Shown in pieces: positions 25,067-33,923 of a stretch of 64,000 nt of DNA. Source of the stretch: GCA-2705995 sp048267965 (GTDB taxonomy: Bacteria > Bacteroidota > Bacteroidia > Flavobacteriales_G > Salibacteraceae). The notes under the pieces are model-generated. The model searched no databases and was not told where the DNA came from. It saw only the letters and a list, made by a program, of their open reading frames with translations. How positions within the stretch are numbered: the first letter of the stretch is position 1; each line of letters starts with the position of its first letter. The stretch spans positions 310,001-374,000 of the forward strand of contig JBLWWK010000002.1 of the NCBI GenBank assembly GCA_048267965.1, written 5' to 3'. The translations under genes were made by a program, and so were the position numbers.

Positions 25067-25615
25067 ATGAAAAAAGCCTTACAATACATGTTTTTTGCTT
25101 TTTCATTCAGCTTGATTATTGCCTGTGAAAAAGACGTTGAACCCACCAACACACTAGCTAAATCTGAGCTAGAGAAAAACAACTACATCAAAGCATTTGT
25201 CAATAACGAAGAAGTGAATCTTACCGGAAAACTGCCATTAGGAGATATCTTTTTCAATTCTTACATCGCCTCAGAACGCAATTTACGCCTGCAACGGGTA
25301 GATACTGCCAACCCAACCGTGACCTTCGATTTAATTATTGAAAATCTCAACTATAGCGCAATGGCGGTTCCTACTACATACACCTACGCAGACGATTCTT
25401 TGAACATGCCTAGCTTAGCTGTTTTCTTTTACGATTCTACAGGCACCACTTTCTCAAACAACATATTAAGGCCCAATTCTTTTCAACTTACCGTGCAATC
25501 GAAAGAGCAAGATGTTATGATTGGTAGTTTTGAAGGAACCCTTTACAGCCAAAATCAAGACTCTTTGAAAGTCGAAAATGGCCTCTACCGCATCAAAATC
25601 AAAAAATACGATTAA
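25067..25615 (+). CDS. Lipoprotein of unknown function
   Basis: 182 aa with a lipobox (SLIIAC-EKDVEP, Cys near residue 20). The mature part is predicted beta-rich (LNLTGKLPLGDIFFNS, TFDLIIENLNYSAM, GSFEGTLYS), like small carbohydrate- or ligand-binding envelope lipoproteins of Bacteroidota. No specific family recognised. Only 2 nt separate it from the next small gene. Confidence 0.75.
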   Translation: MKKALQYMFFAFSFSLIIACEKDVEPTNTLAKSELEKNNYIKAFVNNEEVNLTGKLPLGDIFFNSYIASERNLRLQRVDTANPTVTFDLIIENLNYSAMAVPTTYTYADDSLNMPSLAVFFYDSTGTTFSNNILRPNSFQLTVQSKEQDVMIGSFEGTLYSQNQDSLKVENGLYRIKIKKYD

Positions 25616-25617
25616 TC

Positions 25618-25854
25618 ATGGTAGATTCTCCTGAATCAACTCCTCCAAAAAAACCGAAAACGCATCTCAAGATTACGCTTATTTCTGTAGTAGTAAATCT
25701 TGTATTAGCCGCTTCTCTGTACTTTTATTACAATTATAACAGCCAAAAAATCATAGAATTACAAGAAAAGATACAAAACCTCGAAAACGATATCGCTAAA
25801 AAAGATGGCGCCATTGAAGAGTTAAGAAGCCAGTTAGATGAGTTTCAATATTAA
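25618..25854 (+). CDS. Small membrane-anchored coiled-coil protein
   Basis: 78 aa. A Pro/Lys-rich cytoplasmic head is followed by one membrane helix (~19-40, ITLISVVVNLVLAASLYFYY) and a charged heptad coiled coil (~45-76, IIELQEKIQNLENDIAKK). The topology resembles FtsL/FtsB-like or scaffold proteins, but no specific homology is claimed. Probably co-transcribed with the lipoprotein upstream. Confidence 0.7.
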   Translation: MVDSPESTPPKKPKTHLKITLISVVVNLVLAASLYFYYNYNSQKIIELQEKIQNLENDIAKKDGAIEELRSQLDEFQY

Positions 25855-25913
25855 TCGTTAATAGTTTATAACTAAAAAGCAGTCTAAATAAAAATCATTC
25901 GCCAATAAACATT

Positions 25914-25921
25914 TAATTTTG
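25914..25921 (+). promoter_or_regulatory. -7 element TAATTTTG for folE
   Basis: Exact TAnnTTTG, 33 nt before ATG 25955. It overlaps an in-frame TTG at 25919, which is therefore unlikely to be the start. Confidence 0.65.
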
Positions 25922-25954
25922 CCGTCCGTTTCACAAGGTAGAATTGAACGCGAT

Positions 25955-26662
25955 ATGAAAAAAGAGAGTGATCAGAATCATCCTATAGATTTAAATAACC
26001 TAACCCACGATGAGATTGGTGACAACCACCTTTCTTCGAACATAGACACCCCCATGAGAGCCGATGCTTTCGATTTGTCTGACGATCAAAAAATCGAAAA
26101 GATTGAAGAGTATTTTCACGGTATTATGCATACACTAGGTTTAGACATGGAAGACGATAGCCTTCAAGGTACTCCTCACCGTGTTGCTAAAATGTATGTG
26201 CGTGAGATGTTTAGCGGTTTAAATCCCAAGAATAAACCAAAGCTTACTACCTTCTTAAATCGTTACAATTACGATAAAATGCTGATTGAGAAGAACATTA
26301 CTATTCATTCAGCTTGTGAGCACCATTTTCTTCCGATAATCGGTACAGCCCATGTAGCCTATATCTCTACCGGTAGAGTAATTGGTTTGTCGAAAATTAA
26401 CCGAATTGTAAATTACTACGCTCGCAGACCTCAAGTTCAAGAAAGACATGCACTACAAGTTCTTAACGAACTTAAAAATGCCTTAGACACCGAACATGTT
26501 GCTGTAGTGATAGAAGCTAAGCATTTATGTGTTTCTACACGTGGTGTTGAAGATCAAAACAGCTCAACTGTAACCGTAGAGTTTAGCGGAAAATTCAACG
26601 AGAAAGAAACCAAAGAAGAGTTCTTAAGATACATCGGTAGCGATTTAATGCAATTAGGATAA
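25955..26662 (+). CDS. folE: GTP cyclohydrolase I
   Basis: 235 aa; converts GTP to 7,8-dihydroneopterin triphosphate, the first step of folate/pterin synthesis. Zinc ligands are visible in HSACEHHFLP and HLCVSTRGV. TPHRVAKMYVREMFSGL, STGRVIGLSKINRIV and RRPQVQERHA are conserved. The first ~45 residues are an unconserved hydrophilic extension. ATG 25955 chosen over TTG 25919 because of the promoter element. folD at 44 kb is in the linked folate pathway. Confidence 0.95.
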   Translation: MKKESDQNHPIDLNNLTHDEIGDNHLSSNIDTPMRADAFDLSDDQKIEKIEEYFHGIMHTLGLDMEDDSLQGTPHRVAKMYVREMFSGLNPKNKPKLTTFLNRYNYDKMLIEKNITIHSACEHHFLPIIGTAHVAYISTGRVIGLSKINRIVNYYARRPQVQERHALQVLNELKNALDTEHVAVVIEAKHLCVSTRGVEDQNSSTVTVEFSGKFNEKETKEEFLRYIGSDLMQLG

Positions 26663-26665
26663 GAT

Positions 26666-26908
26666 ATGGCTGAGTTTCACTTAGAAGATGTAATCTTAAA
26701 AAGACTAGAAAAGAATGTTTCTATTCTAAAAGCTGACGACCAAGAACAAGCTTTGCTTAAACTTTTGGTAGAATTGAGAGAAAGCGCGCGCAAAAACAAC
26801 GACTTAGCAACATTTACCAAAATCAGTGAAGGGTTAAAAAACATCGGAATCACGATGCAGGAAGAGACTCACATTGTTCCGAAAATTGAAGTAGACGCTC
26901 GTCTTTAA
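26666..26908 (+). CDS. Small protein resembling the C-terminal tail of cysteinyl-tRNA synthetase
   Basis: 80 aa, starting 3 nt after the folE stop. The central segment ALLKLLVELRESARKNNDLA and the following ISEGLKNIGI closely resemble the helical end of CysRS (typically LLI-LR-EAR-NKD-A-SDKIRD-L--LGI). No catalytic domain is present. In some Bacteroidota folE and cysS are neighbours (from memory), so this may be a remnant of a lost cysS copy or a free-standing tail. The 3' end overlaps the convergent gene by 59 bp. Confidence 0.6.
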   Translation: MAEFHLEDVILKRLEKNVSILKADDQEQALLKLLVELRESARKNNDLATFTKISEGLKNIGITMQEETHIVPKIEVDARL

Positions 26909-27395
26909 GAATAGGTCTACTCTTCGCTAGTTCATTTTGAAAAATAGTTTCTAATATTTTGTCGGTGCCTTGTAAATACGAGGTATTACTAAACAGCTCT
27001 GCTTTGGGGTAAATAAGAAAACGTTCATCGTTTTCAAACTCTAAAAGCATGCTGTTTTCTGTGTAAACAGAGGGCTTGTTCTCTTTAGAAACCAAAATCT
27101 CATTGTTCGATTTAAACAAAATTAAATCGGTTAAAATTCCTGTGTAAATCGATGTAAACGAAAAAGCATCGTTCAATTCACATTGGTGAAAGTCTTTCAC
27201 GACTAAGTAGTTTACCTCTTGTGAGTCTTTAATTATTTGTGTTTTTACGCGCACAAAAAAATAGTAAGCCTCACTTTTAATTACGAACCCTTCGTTAAAG
27301 TCACTATCGTAAAATTTATAGCGGCAGAGACTTACCTTCTGCCCTTTTATTAAAGCTAGCTCGTAAAGCGTAAAATTGGAGATATCACTAATCAT
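26850..27395 (-). CDS. Hypothetical protein
   Basis: 181 aa, soluble, no signal peptide or membrane helix. Beta-rich composition (YYFFVRVKTQII, YLVVKDFHQC, FTSIYTGILTD). No family recognised. Its stop lies inside the 3' end of the convergent CysRS-tail-like gene (59-bp overlap), and it is divergent from adenine deaminase with only 58 bp between. The reading frame is continuous and codon use resembles its neighbours. Confidence 0.6.
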   Translation of the reverse strand: MISDISNFTLYELALIKGQKVSLCRYKFYDSDFNEGFVIKSEAYYFFVRVKTQIIKDSQEVNYLVVKDFHQCELNDAFSFTSIYTGILTDLILFKSNNEILVSKENKPSVYTENSMLLEFENDERFLIYPKAELFSNTSYLQGTDKILETIFQNELAKSRPILKDERLLQFSEQCESLPAS

Positions 27396-27453
27396 TCTGT
27401 TTAAAATTAGAAAAGAATTTAGATATCTTGGTCATTCATCGAAATAAAAAATC

Positions 27454-29079
27454 ATGCAAATAGAAGGAAACGTAGTAGACCTCTTTTCAAAATCAATTTA
27501 TCCTGCCACGATATGGGTTGAAAACGGAAAAATTCAACGCATTGAAAAGAATAACCAACTTTACAATCATTTCATTTTGCCCGGTTTTGTAGATGCGCAT
27601 ATTCACATAGAAAGTTCGATGCTTACTCCCGCTGAATTTGCAAAAATTGCGGTTCAACATGGCACAATTGCTACGGTATCAGATCCGCACGAAATAACCA
27701 ATGTATTAGGTATTAAAGGCGTTGAATACATGATAGAATCGGGAAATACGGTTCCGTTAAAATTCAACTTTGGAGCTCCTTCATGTGTTCCTGCTACAAA
27801 ATTTGAAACCAGTGGAGCTGAATTAACCACCGAAGACGTTTCTAAACTTTTACAAAAAAACGAAATAAAATATTTATCAGAAATGATGAATTGGCCTGGG
27901 GTTCTGCATAGAGACCCCGATGTAATGGCTAAAATTAAAGCTGCCCACGATTTAAATAAACCCGTTGATGGTCATGCTCCAGGTTTAATGGGAGAGCAGG
28001 CTGAGCGGTATGTTTCTGCTGGTATTTCTACCGATCACGAATGTTTTTCAGAAGCTGAGGCTCTTGGCAAGCTAAAATTAGGAATGAAAGTACTAATTCG
28101 AGAAGGTAGTGCAGCTAAAAATTATCGGGCGCTCAACGCCCTCATCCCTGAACATTACGAAAACTTGATGTTTTGTAGTGACGATAAACATCCAGACGAT
28201 TTACTTCTTGGGCACATTAACAAACTGGTAGCGAGAGCTGTAAAAGAAGACCAGCATCCGCTTTTTGCTGTTTTGCAAATGGCGTGTATCAACCCTGTTC
28301 ACCACTATAAGCTCGATGTTGGTTTGTTAAGAGAAGGCGATTCTGCCGATTTTATTGTGGTAAACAATCTTACTGATTTTGATGTATTAAAAACCGTTAT
28401 TAACGGGTCTGTAGTATTTGAAAACAAAGAAATTACCTTCAAAACGGAGGCCCCAAACATAGTGAATCAATTTGCGATTAATTCCATCCTTCCAGAAGAT
28501 TTCGCCATAAAAGTGGAAGGAAAATCGGTGAATTGTATTGTTGCTTTAGATGGTGAGTTAATCACGCAATCAGAGAAAGTGGTTCCTTCTGAGAAAAACG
28601 GTTTTTGGGAAGCCAATGTAGAGCAAGACCTTCTCAAAATTGCGGTTATTAACCGTTACCAAAAAGCCCCTGTTGCTTGTTCTTTTGTGAAAAATTTTGG
28701 TTTAAAAGAAGGAGCCATTGCCTCTTCGGTAGCGCACGATTCTCACAACATTGTTGTAGTAGGAACCGATGACAACTCAATGGCAAAAGCCGCACAATTG
28801 GTGATTGAATCAAAAGGAGGATTAAGCATCTTTTCGAACCATTCTGGCGAAGTTTTGCCTTTACCCATTGCCGGTATAATTAGCAATTTACCCTATAAAC
28901 AAGTTGCCGAAAAATACGCTGATTTATTGAAGAGAAGCCATGCACAAGGCTGCACATTGACTTCTCCTTTTATGACAATGTCTTTTCTAGCTTTATTGGT
29001 TATACCGCAATTAAAACTGAGCGACAAAGGTTTATTCGATGGTGAAAGGTTTGAATTTGCACCTCAACAATTTACTTAA
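27454..29079 (+). CDS. ade: Adenine deaminase
   Basis: 541 aa amidohydrolase-family enzyme converting adenine to hypoxanthine in purine salvage. Metal-binding signatures: PGFVDAHIHIESSML, TVSDPHEI, DGHAPGL and STDHECFSEAEALGKLKLG. The C-terminal half has FVKNFGLKEGAIASSVAHDSHN and LPLPIAGIISN, diagnostic of Ade. Length fits. It converges on the M42 peptidase with an 8-bp overlap. guaA at 62 kb acts in the same purine network. Confidence 0.95.
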   Translation: MQIEGNVVDLFSKSIYPATIWVENGKIQRIEKNNQLYNHFILPGFVDAHIHIESSMLTPAEFAKIAVQHGTIATVSDPHEITNVLGIKGVEYMIESGNTVPLKFNFGAPSCVPATKFETSGAELTTEDVSKLLQKNEIKYLSEMMNWPGVLHRDPDVMAKIKAAHDLNKPVDGHAPGLMGEQAERYVSAGISTDHECFSEAEALGKLKLGMKVLIREGSAAKNYRALNALIPEHYENLMFCSDDKHPDDLLLGHINKLVARAVKEDQHPLFAVLQMACINPVHHYKLDVGLLREGDSADFIVVNNLTDFDVLKTVINGSVVFENKEITFKTEAPNIVNQFAINSILPEDFAIKVEGKSVNCIVALDGELITQSEKVVPSEKNGFWEANVEQDLLKIAVINRYQKAPVACSFVKNFGLKEGAIASSVAHDSHNIVVVGTDDNSMAKAAQLVIESKGGLSIFSNHSGEVLPLPIAGIISNLPYKQVAEKYADLLKRSHAQGCTLTSPFMTMSFLALLVIPQLKLSDKGLFDGERFEFAPQQFT

Positions 29080-30166
29080 TGTATCTGAAATCGTGACCGC
29101 TTTCGATGTTCTTTAATGTATTAAAAATTAGTTTAATCACGTTTTCAACATCTTGCTTATGCACCATTTCTACTGTGGTGTGCATGTAACGCTGCGGTAA
29201 CGAAATAAGCGCAGAAGGCACACCTCCATTAGAATAAGCAAACGCATCGGTATCGGTTCCTGTAGCTCTCGAAAGCGCCATTCTTTGAAACGGAATTTTG
29301 TTTTCGTTCGCTGTTTCGATAATTTTCTTCAGCAAGTTATTATGCACTGCCGGAGCGTAACTTAATGCCGGACCCTCTCCACTTTTAATGTCGCCTTGAG
29401 CAATTTTATTAATCATAGGCGTATTGGTATCATGGGTAACATCCGTAATAATGGCCACATTGGGCTGTATATGTTGTGTAATCATTTCTGCCCCGCGTAA
29501 ACCTACTTCTTCTTGCACCGAATTGGTAATGTATAATCCAAAAGGTAGTTTGGTGTTGGTTTCTTTCAACATTCTAGCTACTTCAGCAATCATAAAACCG
29601 CCAATTCGGTTATCCAGTGCCCTACCCATGTAGTATGTATTGTTCAAAATTTCGAACTGGTCTTCGTAAGTAACCACACAGCCAACGTGTACACCTAACG
29701 CTTCTACCTCTTCTTTACTGCTACAACCACAATCTAAAAAGATATTGTCTTGTTTTGGCGGCTTTTCAGGAGATCCGTCTTTTAGGCGGGTATGAATGGC
29801 TGGCCAGCCAAAAACAGCGCGCACAATGCCTTTATCGGTGTGAATGTTTACTCTTTTCGAAGGGGCAATTTGATGATCTGAACCACCATTTCTACGCAAG
29901 TAGATGAAACCGTTCTTCGTAATGTAATGCACATACCAGCTAATTTCATCTGCATGGGCTTCAATTACTACCTTGTAATCTGCTTCTGAATTAATTACGC
30001 CAACTGCAGTGCCGTAATTATCGGTGAAATAATCATCTATGTATGGGCGTATATAATCGAGCCACATTTGTTGTCCGCCCCACTCGAAACCCGTAGGTGC
30101 TGGGTTGTTAATGTACTGTTCTAAAAATTTTTCTGAAGATGCTTTTATCCAAGATTCTTGAGACAT
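29072..30166 (-). CDS. M42 family metallopeptidase
   Basis: 364 aa cytosolic aminopeptidase of the glutamyl aminopeptidase/tetrahedral (FrvX) group. Metal ligands and catalytic residues appear in IEAHADEISWYV, GRALDNRIGGFM, SVQEEVGLRGAE (catalytic Glu pair), ITDVTHDTNTP and the final MHTTVEMVHKQD. A possible -7 element TAATTTCG lies at 30189-30196. Substrate specificity (acidic versus neutral residues) cannot be read. Confidence 0.9.
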   Translation of the reverse strand: MSQESWIKASSEKFLEQYINNPAPTGFEWGGQQMWLDYIRPYIDDYFTDNYGTAVGVINSEADYKVVIEAHADEISWYVHYITKNGFIYLRRNGGSDHQIAPSKRVNIHTDKGIVRAVFGWPAIHTRLKDGSPEKPPKQDNIFLDCGCSSKEEVEALGVHVGCVVTYEDQFEILNNTYYMGRALDNRIGGFMIAEVARMLKETNTKLPFGLYITNSVQEEVGLRGAEMITQHIQPNVAIITDVTHDTNTPMINKIAQGDIKSGEGPALSYAPAVHNNLLKKIIETANENKIPFQRMALSRATGTDTDAFAYSNGGVPSALISLPQRYMHTTVEMVHKQDVENVIKLIFNTLKNIESGHDFRYIK

Positions 30167-30242
30167 AAAATCGTATTTCTTTAGTTGTAACGAAATTAAA
30201 TTAAAACCACCACCTGCTGTAATGGTTCAGTGTTAAGGCTTG

Positions 30243-31103
30243 TTATAAAGTCAAGGTAATAGAGAAATTTCCGACCGAAAAATCCACTTGGTTATCACAA
30301 TTTCCCGTGCCGTAATCTAACGTTCTTACTAACCCTCCTTGCGGAGTGAATTCTAAAATTCCTTGCGTTATAAAGGGGCAAGAGAGTTTCACAATTAATG
30401 GTTGGTCAATGTTCGAAGTAAATGCGGTTCCTACCGATGAAACACCACTAGCAGAGCCGGTTATAGCGTATTCATCGTCTAAATAAGCTCCCACACCATT
30501 GTTAAAAACGTGGGTAGATTCACCGTTAATCCATTCTCTTTGGCGCGAGCTGGTGTAAACAATAGAATCTCCAGAAGTTCGGGTAATTATGGCAGAAACC
30601 TCTACATCAAAAACCAAGTTATTCGAAGAATTGTAGCCCATATTGGTCACGGTTTTGGTTCCTTCTACCTGATTACCATCTACAAAAAAGTTGTTGGTGG
30701 CTACTGTATAACTAGCGGTAGGAACGCGATATCGATTACTCGCAATAATTTCTAAAACACCTGAACGTACACGGTTATCGGCACCTAAACATCCGCTTCC
30801 AAAATCGAGTACAATAGTTTTAGGATACGTGGTATCTGGCCACGCTGGATTAACGGTGACATTTACACAATTGTTGATGTAAAAAGACGCTGCCGAGCGC
30901 TTACCATCAGGATCTTGACCACTGTAATTAACAGCGTCTAAACCAATAGAAAACAGCTGGTTGGTTTCTTTTTCGGCTGCTGCTAAATCTACGGCTACAT
31001 CAGAATTAGGAGACGAATCTTTCTTGTCTTCTTCTTTTCTACAACTCAAAAGCACAAGTGAAAGTAAGGCGGCCAGTACTAATTGAGAGGATAAAAACTT
31101 CAT
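30243..31103 (-). CDS. Lipoprotein of unknown function
   Basis: 286 aa with lipobox LVLLSC-RKEED at the N-terminus, followed by an acidic Asp/Ser linker. The mature domain is beta-rich and contains repeated DFGSGCLGADNRVRSGV and DYGTGNCDNQVD-like elements, suggesting a duplicated calcium- or carbohydrate-binding fold. No named family recognised; similar lipoproteins are common in Flavobacteriales. It stands alone. Confidence 0.75.
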   Translation of the reverse strand: MKFLSSQLVLAALLSLVLLSCRKEEDKKDSSPNSDVAVDLAAAEKETNQLFSIGLDAVNYSGQDPDGKRSAASFYINNCVNVTVNPAWPDTTYPKTIVLDFGSGCLGADNRVRSGVLEIIASNRYRVPTASYTVATNNFFVDGNQVEGTKTVTNMGYNSSNNLVFDVEVSAIITRTSGDSIVYTSSRQREWINGESTHVFNNGVGAYLDDEYAITGSASGVSSVGTAFTSNIDQPLIVKLSCPFITQGILEFTPQGGLVRTLDYGTGNCDNQVDFSVGNFSITLTL

Positions 31104-31169
31104 ATCAGAACATTTTAGTCTTTTCTTTGCTGTTCAAATTACAACTCTAATATAAAATACAACCTAATT

Positions 31170-31364
31170 ATGGCTTTTTCAGATGGTCAGTTAGTTTTTG
31201 CAGCTATCTTCTTTGTAGTGTTTGTAGTAGCCATTGTTTTTGCTTATCGAAAAGACATAAAAACTACGCGTTGGTATGCAAAAGGAGCATGGAAAGTGCT
31301 TTTAAGTATAGTGGGTATACTCACAATTTTTTACCTTGTAGTTAGACTATTGGGAACTTCTTAG
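31170..31364 (+). CDS. Small two-helix membrane protein
   Basis: 64 aa with two predicted membrane helices (LVFAAIFFVVFVVAIVFAY and LLSIVGILTIFYLVVRLL) joined by a basic loop (RKDIKTTRWYAKGAWK). Function unknown. It precedes the transglycosylase by 1 nt and is probably co-translated with it. Confidence 0.7.
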   Translation: MAFSDGQLVFAAIFFVVFVVAIVFAYRKDIKTTRWYAKGAWKVLLSIVGILTIFYLVVRLLGTS

Positions 31365-31365
31365 C

Positions 31366-32805
31366 ATGATTAAATCGGTTTGCGTTTTTCTTTTCTCTCT
31401 TTTACTGCTTTTATCTGCCTGTGATACAACCACCTCTAAAGAAAAGCCCTCTCAACAACCCGAACCTCCACAACGCACACTCAACGAAATTTTAGAACGC
31501 GAAAAACTCGTTTGTTACACAGAAAATTCGGTAACCAGTTATTTTATTTACCGTGGCCAGCCCATGGGTTTCGACTACGATATGTTTAGCAAATTTGCTA
31601 AGGAATTGGGGTTAGAACTAGAGGTAAAACTCGTAACCGACTTTGATGCGGTGGTAGATAGTTTACAACAAGGAAAAGGAGATTTAGCTGGCGGAAATTA
31701 CACCATTACTAAAGACCGAAAAGAAAAGGTACACTTCTCTACTCCACTTACTCAAACAAGGCAAGTATTGGTTCAACGTTTACCTGAAAACGCTTACCGA
31801 TACACTACTTATCAACTAAACGATAGCTTAGTAAAAGACCCACTAGAATTAGAGGGCAAAGAGATTTATGTTAGAAAGTCGAGTTCGTTTTACGATCGGC
31901 TTATCAATTTAGAAAAAGAAATTGGCAAGGATTTTACCATTGTAGAAGCGGCAGCAGATTTAGAAACAGACGATTTAATTCGAATGGTTTCTGAAGGAGA
32001 AATTGATTTTACCGTTGTAGATCAAAACGTAGGGTTGGTCAACCAAAAATTCTATCCTAACATCGATGTTTCCACGCCTATCAGCTTTACGCAAGAAATA
32101 GCTTGGTTTGTAGATCAACAATCTAACGAGCTACTCGACACCCTCAACACTTGGCTCAACGAATACAAGAAAACACCCGAGTATGCGGTAATTTATGCCA
32201 AGTATTTTAAGTACCGATCTCAGCACAAAACCCGTATCGACAGCGATTATACATTGTTAGATGGTGGCAAAATCTCTCCGTACGATGAGGTGGTTCAAAA
32301 GTTCTCTGCCGATATCCATTGGGATTGGCGTTTAGTTTCTGCACTCATTTTTAAAGAATCGCGGTTTACCTCAACTATTGAATCCTGGGCGGGTGCTGTG
32401 GGTTTAATGCAAGTAATGCCCACTACTGCTCAGCACTACGGCTATGATTCTATCGATTTAACGGTACCTTATAATAATATAATGATAGGAACGCAACACC
32501 TCAATTGGTTATCGAATTATTGGTACGAGCAACTACCTGATACACTTGAAGCACAGAAGTTCGCTTTAGCGAGTTACAACGTAGGTATAGGACATGTAAA
32601 AGATGCACAACGCTTAGCGGAGGTTCACAATTTGGATCCTACAATTTGGGAAAACAACGTAGAAGAAATGCTTTTAAGAAAATCTGAACCTGAATATTAC
32701 CGTTCAGAGGTAGTGAAACACGGCTATTGCCGAGGAACTGAACCCGTGCAATATGTGCGTATTATCCTGAATCGATATAACGATTATAAGAATTTTATCG
32801 ATTAA
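31366..32805 (+). CDS. mltF: MltF-like membrane-bound lytic murein transglycosylase (lipoprotein)
   Basis: 479 aa. Lipobox LLLLSAC-DTTT. Residues ~40-275 form a solute-binding (SBP_bac_3) domain with GFDYDMFSKFAKELG and DLAGGNYTITKDRKE. Residues ~300-430 form the SLT lysozyme-like domain: ALIFKESRFTSTI (catalytic Glu), AVGLMQVMP and ASYNVGIGHV. This matches MltF, which cleaves peptidoglycan with release of anhydroMurNAc; the binding domain is regulatory in known MltF. It converges on the barrel gene with a 4-bp overlap. Confidence 0.92.
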   Translation: MIKSVCVFLFSLLLLLSACDTTTSKEKPSQQPEPPQRTLNEILEREKLVCYTENSVTSYFIYRGQPMGFDYDMFSKFAKELGLELEVKLVTDFDAVVDSLQQGKGDLAGGNYTITKDRKEKVHFSTPLTQTRQVLVQRLPENAYRYTTYQLNDSLVKDPLELEGKEIYVRKSSSFYDRLINLEKEIGKDFTIVEAAADLETDDLIRMVSEGEIDFTVVDQNVGLVNQKFYPNIDVSTPISFTQEIAWFVDQQSNELLDTLNTWLNEYKKTPEYAVIYAKYFKYRSQHKTRIDSDYTLLDGGKISPYDEVVQKFSADIHWDWRLVSALIFKESRFTSTIESWAGAVGLMQVMPTTAQHYGYDSIDLTVPYNNIMIGTQHLNWLSNYWYEQLPDTLEAQKFALASYNVGIGHVKDAQRLAEVHNLDPTIWENNVEEMLLRKSEPEYYRSEVVKHGYCRGTEPVQYVRIILNRYNDYKNFID

Positions 32806-33539
32806 GGGTTTTTTCGTCTATTTCTCTTTTTCTTCGGTTTTCTGGGCTCAGGATCTTCATGAAAAAAATACCTAAAATCAAGGGTTACATAAGTTCCTAA
32901 AATATCGATGGTTGTGTCGGTTACGCGAGAATTAAACTCTCCAATTTTTGAGAAATAAATAGGCTGAAAAGGGCGGTGAAACGAGCCACCAATGTAGAGG
33001 GTTCCGTCTTCTTTGGTTCTATATTCAAAACCTAAGTTGCCGTCAATACCTACGTTAAACCAAGTTTGCCTTACCGTTTCGTGTTGCAGCACCGTGTTAG
33101 AAGTGGCCACATCTGAAGGAAACATATCTAAAGCGGCACCAAAAGCGGCATTCATGTAAATTTTCTTGCTCAAGCGTACGTAAAACAATCCTCGCAATGG
33201 AATTTCGTATCCGATAATTCGATAATCGAGTTGCTGATCAATTTCTCCATCTAAATCGTTTGCCTTAAGAGAAAAATTACGTTGAATAAAAGAAATTCCG
33301 GTTTCGAAAGCTAACCGATCAGAAAAACCATAACGCACTACACCTCCAGCAGAATACCCAAAACGCTGATCTATTCTAAAGGTGGTATCGTTTACAAGTG
33401 ATTGTTGATCATCTGCATTGAAAAAACCTGCAGGAAGCATCGGTTTAAACTGAAAACCAGCTGTTAATGTTCTAGCCTGCGACCAAACAAACGATGGAAT
33501 AACTACCAAACATAAAAGAATAAAAAACAGTTTTTTCAT
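32802..33539 (-). CDS. Outer-membrane beta-barrel protein
   Basis: 245 aa. Signal peptide MKKLFFILLCLVVIPSFVWSQ, then alternating amphipathic strands (GYSAGGVVRYGFSDRLAFETGISF, GYEIPLRGLFYVRLSKK) as in PorT/OmpW-type small barrels. A basic tail (RKPKKKRNRR) faces the periplasm. An upstream in-frame ATG (33557) is disfavoured because a promoter-like octamer (CACCTTTG, 33553-33560) overlaps it. Function unknown. Confidence 0.75.
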   Translation of the reverse strand: MKKLFFILLCLVVIPSFVWSQARTLTAGFQFKPMLPAGFFNADDQQSLVNDTTFRIDQRFGYSAGGVVRYGFSDRLAFETGISFIQRNFSLKANDLDGEIDQQLDYRIIGYEIPLRGLFYVRLSKKIYMNAAFGAALDMFPSDVATSNTVLQHETVRQTWFNVGIDGNLGFEYRTKEDGTLYIGGSFHRPFQPIYFSKIGEFNSRVTDTTIDILGTYVTLDFRYFFHEDPEPRKPKKKRNRRKNP

Positions 33540-33578
33540 ACCAGTGAGTTGCACCAAAGGTGAAACGATTTCAATTAG

Positions 33579-33923
33579 TTACGAACGTAAAAATCCAATT
33601 ATTGCAAGGGTAAGCACAATAAAAGAGATAATCATTACAAAATACTTAAGGCCTTTGTTTGGCATAAATGGTTTTCGGTACCTGCCAATAGCCAAGTTGT
33701 TTAAGTGTTTAACGGTTTTTAAATCATCTCGTTTCACTCCAAACAAAAATCTTGCTTTTTCAGAATCTTCATTGGTGTCTTTTTCGAACCAAATTTTATG
33801 CTCTATTAACAAGGTTTCAAAAAATGCACTTTCAGCTTCTGTGCGGTAAAAAAACACAATGTATCTCTGTCGGGTAGGATGATTTCGCCAATTGGTAAAA
33901 TCGAACGCTTCTTCTAAATTCAC
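33579..33923 (-). CDS. Small membrane protein, translationally coupled to the M23 gene
   Basis: 114 aa from GTG 33923, whose first bases overlap the M23 stop as GTGA; an ATG at 33986 also exists but would overlap the M23 gene by 67 bp. The N-terminal part is a compact soluble domain (RYIVFFYRTEAESAFFETLL, FEKDTNEDSEKARFLFGV). It ends in one membrane helix (YFVMIISFIVLTLAIIGFL). No family recognised. The position suggests a role with the wall peptidase. Confidence 0.65.
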   Translation of the reverse strand: MNLEEAFDFTNWRNHPTRQRYIVFFYRTEAESAFFETLLIEHKIWFEKDTNEDSEKARFLFGVKRDDLKTVKHLNNLAIGRYRKPFMPNKGLKYFVMIISFIVLTLAIIGFLRS

